DNA of 64,000 nucleotides, from the NCBI RefSeq assembly GCF_003286915.1, contig NZ_QMFY01000002.1, positions 496,001 through 560,000 of the forward strand. Direction: 5' to 3'. This DNA comes from Pseudochryseolinea flava (GTDB lineage: Bacteria > Bacteroidota > Bacteroidia > Cytophagales > Cyclobacteriaceae). A program made the position numbers and the translations under genes. A model generated the notes under the pieces. It had not been told where the DNA came from. It worked only from the letters and a program-made list of their open reading frames with translations, and did not search any database. Below are positions 8,501 to 16,650 of this stretch, piece by piece. Within the stretch, counting starts at the first letter, position 1. Every line of letters starts with the position of its first letter.

Positions 8501-9934
8501 ATGTCTATGGAAAAGCAGAATTTACTCCTTTTAGCAGACGCATATAAGTATGCGCACCACAAGCTTTACATGCCAGGCACAACCAAGATCTACTCTTACC
8601 TGGAAAGTAGAGGCGGAATATTTGACGAAACGGTGTTTTTTGGCTTACAATATTTTTTAGAACATTATCTGGCGGGACAAGCATTTACAAAAGTCGATCT
8701 TGACCAAGCAGAAGAAATTTTACACGGCGTCTTCGGCCGAGGAGATATCTTTAACCGTAGCATATTTGAACACATCCTTCAAACACATGGAGGTCATCTT
8801 CCCATTCGCATAAAAGCAGTTCCAGAAGGTATGGCCATCCCCGTAAGTAACGTTTTGATGACCATTGAAAACACTGACCCAAAATGTTACTGGCTCACAA
8901 ATTTTCTCGAAACTCTTCTGATGCAAGTCTGGTATCCTTCTACGGTAGCAACGCTATCTCGCGCCGTGAGAAAAATTGTAGCGCAAAATTTTGAAGAAAC
9001 TGCCGATGATACATCCTACGAAAATATCGACTTTGTACTGAATGACTTTGGTTTTCGAGGAGTTAGTTCGGTTGAAAGTGCCGGCATCGGCGGTGCAGCA
9101 CATTTGCTCAACTTTCGCGGCAGCGACACGGTGTATGCATCTCAGTTTGCAAAGCGATACTACAACACTCAGCAAGTATATGGATTGTCTGTGCCCGCAA
9201 CAGAACATTCTATTATGACTTTGTTGGGTGAAGAAGGAGAAGCTGCTATTTTACAACATGTATTTAACGCATACCCAACAGGAATTCTTTCTTGCGTGTC
9301 TGACTCTTATAACATCTTTAACACTGTCGAGAATTACTGGGGTAGTCAATTTAAACAACAAATCCTCGAACGAGATGGTCGTCTCGTCATTCGTCCAGAC
9401 TCCGGTGATCCCGTCAAAACACTGCTCAAAGTTTTCGATATCCTTTTCGAAAAATTTGAATTTCATGTCAATTCAAAAGGCTACAAAGTTTTACCGCCGC
9501 AATTGCGAGTCATTCAGGGCGATGGCATTGACATTGATTCCATTCCTATTATTTACGACGCGCTCAAGAAAAATAAGATCTCTGGAGAAAACCTGGTTCT
9601 CGGTATGGGAGGAGCTCTCCTACAAAAAGTAAATCGCGACACACAAAAATTCGCTTTGAAATGTTCATTTGCTGAGATCAACAATCAGGGTGTCAATGTG
9701 ATGAAGAAGCCGCTTGAAATGAATGAACATGGCGATATCATCAAGTCGTTTAAAGCGTCAAAAACTGGAAAACTCAAACTTATTAAACAGGATAACCAAT
9801 TTAAGACAGTTGGCATGGATCAAGACGGTGAAGACGTCCTACAAACTGTTTTCGAAAATGGCGTCCTTAAAAAAAGTCACACATTTGAAAGTATCCGCGA
9901 CCGCGCAAGACTTCTTTCGCCCGTGTACGCATAA
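8501..9934 (+). CDS. nadV: nicotinamide phosphoribosyltransferase
   Basis: A 477-residue NAMPT/NadV enzyme that joins nicotinamide and PRPP to give NMN in the cytoplasm. Family segments visible are LLADAYKYAHH at the N-terminus, LNDFGFRGVSS around residue 180, the catalytic His236 in ATEHSIMT and the phosphate-binding VIRPDSGDP near 300. Length matches bacterial NadV. Start 8501 was chosen; an in-frame ATG at 8507 is also possible. It forms an operon with nadM, so the pair carries out two-step salvage from nicotinamide to NAD without deamidation. An intrinsic terminator follows. Confidence 0.95.
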   Translation: MSMEKQNLLLLADAYKYAHHKLYMPGTTKIYSYLESRGGIFDETVFFGLQYFLEHYLAGQAFTKVDLDQAEEILHGVFGRGDIFNRSIFEHILQTHGGHLPIRIKAVPEGMAIPVSNVLMTIENTDPKCYWLTNFLETLLMQVWYPSTVATLSRAVRKIVAQNFEETADDTSYENIDFVLNDFGFRGVSSVESAGIGGAAHLLNFRGSDTVYASQFAKRYYNTQQVYGLSVPATEHSIMTLLGEEGEAAILQHVFNAYPTGILSCVSDSYNIFNTVENYWGSQFKQQILERDGRLVIRPDSGDPVKTLLKVFDILFEKFEFHVNSKGYKVLPPQLRVIQGDGIDIDSIPIIYDALKKNKISGENLVLGMGGALLQKVNRDTQKFALKCSFAEINNQGVNVMKKPLEMNEHGDIIKSFKASKTGKLKLIKQDNQFKTVGMDQDGEDVLQTVFENGVLKKSHTFESIRDRARLLSPVYA

Positions 9935-9952
9935 AATATAGAAACGATAACC

Positions 9953-9985
9953 AAATCCAGCGTTCGAAAGACGCTGGATTTTTTT
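9953..9985 (+). terminator. Rho-independent terminator after nadV
   Basis: An 11-bp stem (AAATCCAGCGT pairing with ACGCTGGATTT) around a 7-base loop runs into a T-tract. It lies 19 bases after the nadV stop and closes the nadM-nadV operon. Confidence 0.9.
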
Positions 9986-10053
9986 GTGCACGCCACTCAC
10001 ATTTTTGCTAATTTGACCACAGAACGTACGCACTCATTAACCGCGTTTACCAC

Positions 10054-11409
10054 ATGATGAACCGTAAAGAATTCATTAGAAACGGTGCTCTTGCAACGGC
10101 ATCGCTATTGGCACTTCCTGCACTTGACACCTTCGCAGACGAACCTTCTAAGATAAAAATTGCACTGATCGGCGTGGGGCTGCGCGGACAGGAACACCTT
10201 GACCTGTTACTTCGACGCGACGACGTTGAGTTGATCGCCATTTGTGACATCGACAATCGGATGCTCGACATGGCTAAGAAGATTATCGCAAAGCATAAAA
10301 AGAAAATGCCCGAAGTATTTACCGGCAGCGTTAATGCATGGAAATCGATGCTCGATAAAAAACGTTGTGACGGCGTAATCATTGCAACGCCTTGGGAGTG
10401 GCATAAGCCAATGATCCTTGGTGCGCTGGAGTCTGGCGTTAAATATGTTGGCACCGAAGTTTGCCTTGGTATTACACTGCAAGATCATTGGGATGTCGTA
10501 AAAGCCACAGAAAGTAATAACGCAAACGTGATGATGCTTGAAAATGTGTGTTACCGCCGCGACGTCATGGCCGTGTTAAACATGGTCCGCCAAGGGCTGT
10601 TTGGTGAGCTTATCCATTTACAGGGAGGCTATCAACATGACCTGCGTGATGTAAAATTCAATGACGGTACTCATCCTTATGGGCATGGTGTGGAATTCGG
10701 GGCGAAAGGATTCTCGGAGGCGCGCTGGAGAACTGAACATTCTGTAACACGAAATGGCGACCTCTACCCTACACATGGTGTTGGACCACTTGCTCATTTT
10801 TTAAACATCAATCGTGGAAATCGCTTTACATCATTAAACTCATTTTCATCCAAGTCGCGAGGGTTACATCAACACATTATAAAAGGCGGAGGAAACGACC
10901 ATCCAAATGCAAAGGTCAATTTTAAACTTGGTGATGTCGTCACAACGCAAATCAACTGCAGTAACGGAGAAACCGTACTCCTTCAACACGACACGAACTT
11001 GCCAAGACCTTATTCTCTTGGGTTCCGTGTACAGGGCACCGAAGGCCTCTGGATGGACGTAAACAATGGGGTGTATATAGAAGGAAAATCTACCAAACCA
11101 CACCGATGGGATGATGCAAAAACTTGGCTCGACCAATACGATCATCCGCTTTGGGCACGTTGGAGCAAAGACACTGAAGGTGCTGGACATGGTGGGATGG
11201 ACTTCTTTGTTATTCACGCCTTTATAGAATCCATCAAGCGAAAAACTTCTACGCCGATGGACGTTTACGATGCCGCTACCTGGAGTGCCATAACACCCCT
11301 TAGTGAAGAGTCGATCAAGCTCAATAATCAGACAGTCGCGTTCCCCGATTTCACGTCTGGAAAATGGTCAAGTCGAAAAGCTGTATTTGCCTTGAATGAC
11401 GAATTCTAA
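10054..11409 (+). CDS. Gfo/Idh/MocA-fold secreted protein, GH109-like (alpha-N-acetylgalactosaminidase family)
   Basis: A 451-residue protein with a Tat-like signal (MNRKEFIRNGALATASLLAL), then a Rossmann NAD-binding motif GVGLRGQEHL around residue 37, and the Gfo/Idh/MocA C-terminal domain. Segments ATPWEWHKPM, GTEVCLGITLQDHWDVV and MDVYDAATWSAI match my recollection of GH109 enzymes, which use tightly bound NAD+ to cleave alpha-GalNAc; length is also close. The next gene is kinase-like and could handle a released aminosugar, which supports this reading. Other secreted oxidoreductases of the same fold cannot be excluded. A TAATTTG element at 10010-10016 may be its promoter. Confidence 0.82.
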   Translation: MMNRKEFIRNGALATASLLALPALDTFADEPSKIKIALIGVGLRGQEHLDLLLRRDDVELIAICDIDNRMLDMAKKIIAKHKKKMPEVFTGSVNAWKSMLDKKRCDGVIIATPWEWHKPMILGALESGVKYVGTEVCLGITLQDHWDVVKATESNNANVMMLENVCYRRDVMAVLNMVRQGLFGELIHLQGGYQHDLRDVKFNDGTHPYGHGVEFGAKGFSEARWRTEHSVTRNGDLYPTHGVGPLAHFLNINRGNRFTSLNSFSSKSRGLHQHIIKGGGNDHPNAKVNFKLGDVVTTQINCSNGETVLLQHDTNLPRPYSLGFRVQGTEGLWMDVNNGVYIEGKSTKPHRWDDAKTWLDQYDHPLWARWSKDTEGAGHGGMDFFVIHAFIESIKRKTSTPMDVYDAATWSAITPLSEESIKLNNQTVAFPDFTSGKWSSRKAVFALNDEF

Positions 11410-11420
11410 ATTCAGTATTA

Positions 11421-12479
11421 TTGACAACAATACACGTTCTTTCGCATTACAGCGTCGATCTTTCGTCGACTGCCGTAAAACCGTTTGGTAATGGATTGAT
11501 TAATCACACCTGGTTAATCGATACGCCAACTGAACAATTTATTCTGCAACGACTGAATGAGCGGATCTTTAAATCGCCCGATGACATTGCTTCGAATATT
11601 GAGGCCATTCGAGATTTTCTTGAGCGGAAACATCCGTCATACCATTTTGTAGCACCGATAAAAAACAAGCGCGGCGCCACGTTGACTCACGTCGAAGAAG
11701 GTTACTTTCGACTCTTTCCTTTCGTGAAGCATTCTATTTCACGCAACGTTGTCGATTCACCGAAACAAGCTTTCGAAGCAGCTTCTCAGTTCGGAAAATT
11801 CACGACGATCCTCCATGACTTTCCTGTCGAACAACTCAAGATCACTTTACCTGACTTTCACAACCTCACGCTGCGACACCAACAATTTGTTACATCGCAG
11901 CATCAGGGTAATCCCGAGCGCATTCAGCAAGCACAACATCTTATTGAGGCGCTTAATAATCGTGAAGACATCCTAAAAACATTCGAGGCTATTCAACGCG
12001 ATACGCAATTCAAATTACGCGTAACGCATCATGACACTAAAATTAGCAACGTCCTATTTAACGCCAATGATGATGGGCTTTGTGTGATCGACCTCGACAC
12101 GGTAATGCCCGGTTATTTTATTAGCGATGTGGGCGACATGATGCGAACTTATTTGTCGCCGGTGAGTGAAGAAGAAAAAGACTTCAACCTAATTGAAATT
12201 AGAGAGCCATTCCTCGAAGCCGTGGTTAAAGGCTATTATCGCGAAACACAATCGACTTTATCTACGATTGAAAAAGAACATTTCTTTTTCGCAGGAAGAT
12301 TCATGATCTACATGCAGGCACTCAGGTTTTTAACAGACTACATAAACGACGATCAGTACTACCCGATTACTTACTCTACTCAGAATTTTGTGCGTGCTGG
12401 CAACCAACTGTCCTTGTTAATCAAGCTTGAAAGCAAGTCGGCCATGATCCATCGGATGCTCGACAATATCAGCCAATAA
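11421..12479 (+). CDS. aminoglycoside-phosphotransferase-fold kinase, N-acetylhexosamine 1-kinase-like
   Basis: A 352-residue kinase of the APH/choline kinase fold. The catalytic loop is VTHHDTKISNVLF (Asp and Asn around residues 205-211), followed by the metal-binding Asp in CVIDLDTVMPG. The N-lobe starts with PFGNGLINHTWLI. It resembles NahK-type N-acetylhexosamine kinases in size and motif wording, and follows the GH109-like gene by 11 bases, so phosphorylation of GalNAc or GlcNAc is a reasonable inference. No ATG fits: the start is TTG at 11421, with the frame open further upstream and overlapping the previous gene. Confidence 0.82.
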   Translation: MTTIHVLSHYSVDLSSTAVKPFGNGLINHTWLIDTPTEQFILQRLNERIFKSPDDIASNIEAIRDFLERKHPSYHFVAPIKNKRGATLTHVEEGYFRLFPFVKHSISRNVVDSPKQAFEAASQFGKFTTILHDFPVEQLKITLPDFHNLTLRHQQFVTSQHQGNPERIQQAQHLIEALNNREDILKTFEAIQRDTQFKLRVTHHDTKISNVLFNANDDGLCVIDLDTVMPGYFISDVGDMMRTYLSPVSEEEKDFNLIEIREPFLEAVVKGYYRETQSTLSTIEKEHFFFAGRFMIYMQALRFLTDYINDDQYYPITYSTQNFVRAGNQLSLLIKLESKSAMIHRMLDNISQ

Positions 12480-12687
12480 AAGCTACCAACGTCGCGGCCG
12501 TCCCTAAATATTTACCCCTAGCAAGACAAAATGATATGATTTTTCGTTTTTTGAGCGTTAGAAACAGGTGAGTTACGTTGCGCGCAATGATCTTTTTTCA
12601 CGATATTGGTAAGCATTGTTTCTGCGTTCATCGCTGGTATATCCACGTGAATTGTTCATCCATTTTAACCGCTACGAATTAACTGCT

Positions 12688-13002
12688 ATGATCAAGAGCA
12701 CACAATATGTAAAAGGCGTTCGTGAAATTGTTGAACGCGTCGCTACACAACGACCTGATGTTGGAAAATATATTCATCATGAAGCCATCGACAATGCTGA
12801 GTTTATCATTAAAGTAAAGAACGGTACACTTCGCATGCCCAAGGATGCCGCATGTAATCAAGAAATGTATCCGATCAATGTACCCGAAGATTGGATCAAA
12901 GAAATTGCCGATACATTTGAGCAAGTCAATCGTCATGAGATCAACAACAAAAAATTTTCGATCGGCAACCTGATCTCAACTATTTTTCCCGGAAGCAAAT
13001 GA
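12688..13002 (+). CDS. small protein of unknown function
   Basis: A 104-residue acidic/basic mixed protein without signal peptide or membrane segment. I start it at ATG 12688 (MIKSTQYVKG); the frame is open upstream to 12616, but those residues look noncoding. The middle NAEFIIKVKNGTLRMPKD suggests a small beta-rich unit, with a C-terminal helix around WIKEIADTFEQVN. I do not recognise a family. It is followed by a convergent lipoprotein gene with a 1-base gap. Confidence 0.65.
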   Translation: MIKSTQYVKGVREIVERVATQRPDVGKYIHHEAIDNAEFIIKVKNGTLRMPKDAACNQEMYPINVPEDWIKEIADTFEQVNRHEINNKKFSIGNLISTIFPGSK

Positions 13003-13003
13003 T

Positions 13004-13885
13004 TTATTCCTTCGCGTGGAAATATAAATAGCAAGGTTTCTTTTTCTTCTTCTCACTTAGCGTATAAAAGCCGGCGCCGTCAATGGCCCACGCGATTGAC
13101 TCCCCCTGAGGTTCTTCGTCATAAGGCACGCGTGCAGGTTTTGATTTCAACAGTGCCGCGATGCTTTCACGCTTTTCATTCTTCCAGTAGTAGACTGCCT
13201 GATAATTCTTTATCAATACATCGCCATTAACCGAAGTATAATCCGCAGCAACAATCTCTTTGAACGGAAGGCTGTATAATTTTTTCGCTACCAGCGTATC
13301 ATTTGACATTGGCGCAGTAAGCTCATATAAATAAACTGGCTGCTCGCGCTTCGAAATGACATACACATTTTTTGTTTGATGATCGATCATCAACGACTCT
13401 GTATCTTTAACCTGGTCTTCAAGTTTGAATACTATTTTTTCGATATCGCTCACGCCAATTTCAGCAACACCGTCAAGCAGAGGCTCTTCAAAGCGATAGA
13501 TGTATTTATAAGGATATACCGCGTCGTTATCGCCAATATCACCAACATAAACGTATTGTTTACCCGCAACCGGACCTGGGCCAACGGCAATATCCTCCCA
13601 GTCACGATTTTCCACGCCTTCAAGCTTAACGGTTAGTCGAATGTTCAATTGATCATCGATCAGATAAATTTCTGGTTCATTGCCACTATCGTTATGCACC
13701 CAAAATAGTCCAGCATTGCCTCTACTCGCAGCCATTCCAGATACCTCTTTTAACTTTTTATCCATGAGTTCTGCCAATTGCTTTCGTGCAGCAAAATCTT
13801 TTGCCTCAGTCGACTGCGTGGAGCCTAGATTGCACGCGCCCAGCACAAAAACCAGCAAAACGAAACAAATACCCTGTGTTTTCAT
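13004..13885 (-). CDS. lipoprotein with probable beta-propeller
   Basis: A 293-residue lipoprotein with signal peptide and lipobox VLGAC, acylated Cys18. Repeated strand-turn units such as GLFWVHNDSGNEPEIYLID, YVYVGDIGDND and KNVYVISKREQPVYLYEL suggest a propeller like those in phytase-like or SdiA-regulated extracytoplasmic proteins. No catalytic residues can be assigned. It lies head to head with the response regulator at 14042 and may share regulatory sequence in the 156-base gap. Confidence 0.8.
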   Translation of the reverse strand: MKTQGICFVLLVFVLGACNLGSTQSTEAKDFAARKQLAELMDKKLKEVSGMAASRGNAGLFWVHNDSGNEPEIYLIDDQLNIRLTVKLEGVENRDWEDIAVGPGPVAGKQYVYVGDIGDNDAVYPYKYIYRFEEPLLDGVAEIGVSDIEKIVFKLEDQVKDTESLMIDHQTKNVYVISKREQPVYLYELTAPMSNDTLVAKKLYSLPFKEIVAADYTSVNGDVLIKNYQAVYYWKNEKRESIAALLKSKPARVPYDEEPQGESIAWAIDGAGFYTLSEKKKKKPCYLYFHAKE

Positions 13886-14041
13886 ATCTAACCCTTAATT
13901 TAATCAAACGCAAAGCAAAAGCAGAAAACCGGAAACATTCTGGAAGGATTTCGAATTACTTTTATTTGGATGCTATTCCCAAATCTTTCCGAAATCACAC
14001 TCTTATTTTGTATGGTTGGTTAATTTATCCATTTTCAGTCT

Positions 14042-14719
14042 ATGAAAATACTGTTGATAGAAGACGAAGATGATCTACGCGACGTGATGAAAATATCATT
14101 GGAGAAAGAATTGTTTCTCATTGAAACTGCTTCTGACTTTCATACAGCCGCTGAAAAACTAGAGACGTATGACTACGATTGCATTTTACTTGACATTATG
14201 CTTCCCGGTGGTAGCGGACTCACGCTGTTAGAGCTTTTAAAAGAAAAGGGAAAACACAACAGCGTCATCATTATTTCTGCGAAGAATTCAATAGACGATA
14301 AAGTGAGAGGACTCAATCTCGGCGCGGATGATTATCTCACAAAACCATTCCACCTCGCAGAGTTGACTGCGCGCGTGAAATCGGTAATCCGTCGCAAGCA
14401 GCATGATGGACAAAAGATCATCAATATCGGAAACGTAAAGATCAATCTGAATGAACGGACCGTGAACGTACAAAGCAGCGCACTTATCTTGAACCGTAAA
14501 GAGTTTGACATTCTGGTATATTTCGCATCAAACAAAAATAGATTGATTAACAAAACTGCCCTCGCCGAACATATTTGGGGAGATCACGCAGATCAATCCG
14601 ATGATTTTGAATTCATCTATTCGCAAATCAAAAACTTGAGAAAGAAACTCAAAGAGACTGACGCAAGCATCGAAATTCAAGCAGTGTATGGTATCGGTTA
14701 TAAACTTGTGGTCGAATGA
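14042..14719 (+). CDS. OmpR-family response regulator
   Basis: A 225-residue regulator with receiver domain (phospho-acceptor Asp51 in LLDIMLP, conserved TKPF) and a C-terminal winged helix (about 125-225, RKEFDILVYF to VYGIGYKLVVE). Its stop overlaps the start of the sensor kinase by 4 bases, so the two are translationally coupled and form a cognate pair. Target genes are not visible, but the PepSY-like protein downstream is the natural candidate. Confidence 0.95.
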   Translation: MKILLIEDEDDLRDVMKISLEKELFLIETASDFHTAAEKLETYDYDCILLDIMLPGGSGLTLLELLKEKGKHNSVIIISAKNSIDDKVRGLNLGADDYLTKPFHLAELTARVKSVIRRKQHDGQKIINIGNVKINLNERTVNVQSSALILNRKEFDILVYFASNKNRLINKTALAEHIWGDHADQSDDFEFIYSQIKNLRKKLKETDASIEIQAVYGIGYKLVVE

Positions 14720-15987
14720 AGTTAGTCAATCACACACTCTCCTATCTGTCTATCGCATTCTTTATCGTGCTTGGTGTTTGGGCAACCATATTCTACGCAA
14801 ATTTTCTAGACGAGATCTACGACAGTATTGACGATGGACTTGAAAATACAAAACTCTTGATCCTTGAGCGTGTAGCGACTGACACAACCTTGATACACAA
14901 GACGGCACTTCTGGAAAGCAATTATGCCATCCGTGAGATTAACGCGACGGATGCGCTTCAATACCGGGATGTATACATGGACTCTACCATTTACACGATC
15001 AATGAACAGGACTATGAACCCGTTCGAGTATTGAAGTCTGCCTTTCAAGTCCACGGAAAATATTATGAGCTATTAATTGTTTCATCCATGGTAGAGGAAG
15101 ACGATCTCATCGAAGACCTCTTATACTCCATCATTTGGTTATATGTTATTTTACTGATCAGCATCATGATTATCAACAACATTTTACTTCGCCGTATTTG
15201 GCGACCTTTTTACGCTATCCTGGACCGCCTTCGAAATTTCAGGGTGGAGTCTCCGGAATTGCCTGCATTTTCCGTGACGCGTGTTACCGAATTTAACATG
15301 CTTCAAGAGTCCATTACCACACTTTTACATCGAACAGTAGCTACCTTTCAAAGTCAAAAACAATTTATTGAAAACGCATCTCATGAATTGCAAACACCCC
15401 TGGCCATCAGTATTAATAAGCTTGAGCTGTTAGCGGAAAAGCAACAACATGCAGAAGCAAATCTTGCAGAAATCAGCAGCGTCATTGAATCACTGCAGAG
15501 GCTAACACGTCTCAACAAAACATTGTTACTGCTATCAAAAATCGAGAACCGCCAATTCCCTGAACAAACGTCGGTTGATTTCAATCAACTACTAGATCAT
15601 CTGGCGATAGCACTATCAGACCTTGCTGACTACAAATCGGTAATCTTGTCGGTGCATCACCGAGGAAGATTGACAAAAAGAATCAACGAGGACCTTGCCT
15701 CCATCATGCTATCAAATCTTATTAAAAACGGCATCCTTCACAATGTCGAAGGTGGTCGCATTGAAATCGAAGTTACTGATCAAGGTGTCACAATTGAGAA
15801 CACCAGTACTTTAGGAACGTTAGATAAGTCAAAGATCTTCGAACGCTTCTACAAAGGAAGTAATCAAAAACATTCAACAGGACTTGGGCTTGCTATCGTG
15901 AAATCGATTTGCGATCTCTACGGCTACAAATTAGAATATCGCTACAATGGCAAACATGTTTTTTCTATAACGATGGCGGCAAGCTGA
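14716..15987 (+). CDS. sensor histidine kinase
   Basis: A 423-residue inner-membrane kinase: membrane helix about 8-30, periplasmic sensor about 31-138, second helix about 139-160, HAMP-like linker, HisKA with His223 in NASHELQTPLAI, and an ATPase domain with SNLIKNGILHN and GLGLAIVKSI. It overlaps the response regulator by ATGA. The periplasmic part has no domain I recognise. QseC/PhoR-like layout. Confidence 0.95.
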   Translation: MKLVNHTLSYLSIAFFIVLGVWATIFYANFLDEIYDSIDDGLENTKLLILERVATDTTLIHKTALLESNYAIREINATDALQYRDVYMDSTIYTINEQDYEPVRVLKSAFQVHGKYYELLIVSSMVEEDDLIEDLLYSIIWLYVILLISIMIINNILLRRIWRPFYAILDRLRNFRVESPELPAFSVTRVTEFNMLQESITTLLHRTVATFQSQKQFIENASHELQTPLAISINKLELLAEKQQHAEANLAEISSVIESLQRLTRLNKTLLLLSKIENRQFPEQTSVDFNQLLDHLAIALSDLADYKSVILSVHHRGRLTKRINEDLASIMLSNLIKNGILHNVEGGRIEIEVTDQGVTIENTSTLGTLDKSKIFERFYKGSNQKHSTGLGLAIVKSICDLYGYKLEYRYNGKHVFSITMAAS

Positions 15988-15998
15988 TTCCCTATTAT

Positions 15999-16037
15999 TT
16001 ACCAATTTCTTACGGTGATTGCCGTATAAATTGGTAA
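15999..16037 (+). other. strong intercistronic hairpin between kinase and PepSY-like gene
   Basis: Arms TTACCAATTT and AAATTGGTAA pair perfectly, and inside them TACGG pairs with CCGTA around TGATTG. It starts 12 bases after the kinase stop. No T-tract follows on either strand, so it is more likely an mRNA-end stabiliser, an attenuator or a Rho-type stop than a full intrinsic terminator. Confidence 0.7.
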
Positions 16038-16170
16038 CACAAGAAAAACATACCACAGTATTATCGCCTTCTCACGTGGTGGATCTACGAAATAAAAAAC
16101 GAAGCAGTTGATATATTCCAGTTTCTTTCCCAGATCATGTATGACATTTACATCATCAAACAGCACAAAT

Positions 16171-16602
16171 ATGAAAAAGCTACTATCACTTATCATTGCT
16201 ATTTCGGCAATCACTGTCGTGAATGGCCAAGACATCGCTCAAAGCGAAGTGCCATCTGTTATCCTCAATAATTTCAAGCTCAACTTTGAAAAGGCTACAG
16301 ACGTCGACTGGGAGATCAAAGGAGAAGAGTATAAGGTTGAATTTGAAATCAATCACGAAGACCACGACGTTTGGTTTGATAAAAAAGGAAATGTGCTCAA
16401 GCACAAGCAAGATCTTTCATTGAGCAATCTCCCCACAAACATCAAACAAAAAATCGAAACAGACTTTAAGTCTTACAAGATTGATGACATTGACAAAATT
16501 GAAATTGCAGGAAAAACGACTTTTGAAGTTGAGCTAGAATCCAACGCTGGAGACAAGGTTGTTGTTTTCAGCAGCGACGGAAAAGTAGAAAATCAGAAGT
16601 AG
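16171..16602 (+). CDS. secreted PepSY-like protein
   Basis: A 143-residue exported protein; signal peptide MKKLLSLIIAISAITVVNGQ. The mature part shows two related units (residues about 22-75 and 78-140), each with a helix followed by a strand pair such as DWEIKGEEYKVEFEIN and DDIDKIEIAGKTTFEVELES, the pattern of PepSY-like domains that are common in Bacteroidota. I chose ATG 16171 because the frame upstream lacks a signal. Its place behind a two-component pair fits a periplasmic accessory to that sensor. Confidence 0.82.
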   Translation: MKKLLSLIIAISAITVVNGQDIAQSEVPSVILNNFKLNFEKATDVDWEIKGEEYKVEFEINHEDHDVWFDKKGNVLKHKQDLSLSNLPTNIKQKIETDFKSYKIDDIDKIEIAGKTTFEVELESNAGDKVVVFSSDGKVENQK

Positions 16603-16611
16603 AGAAGTGAA

Positions 16612-16649
16612 GGAAGTCAAGACTGAAAACACGCTTGACTTCCAATTCA
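16612..16649 (+). terminator. terminator between convergent genes
   Basis: GGAAGTCAAG pairs with CTTGACTTCC (10 bp) around a 12-base loop, followed by a T-rich stretch. It ends the PepSY-like transcript just before the convergent permease stop at 16651. Confidence 0.6.
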
Positions 16650-16650
16650 T

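Noticed and set aside
11421-12479. Aminoglycoside resistance kinase
   Set aside because: The fold is shared, but context and motif wording fit an aminosugar kinase; no resistance-specific feature is visible.
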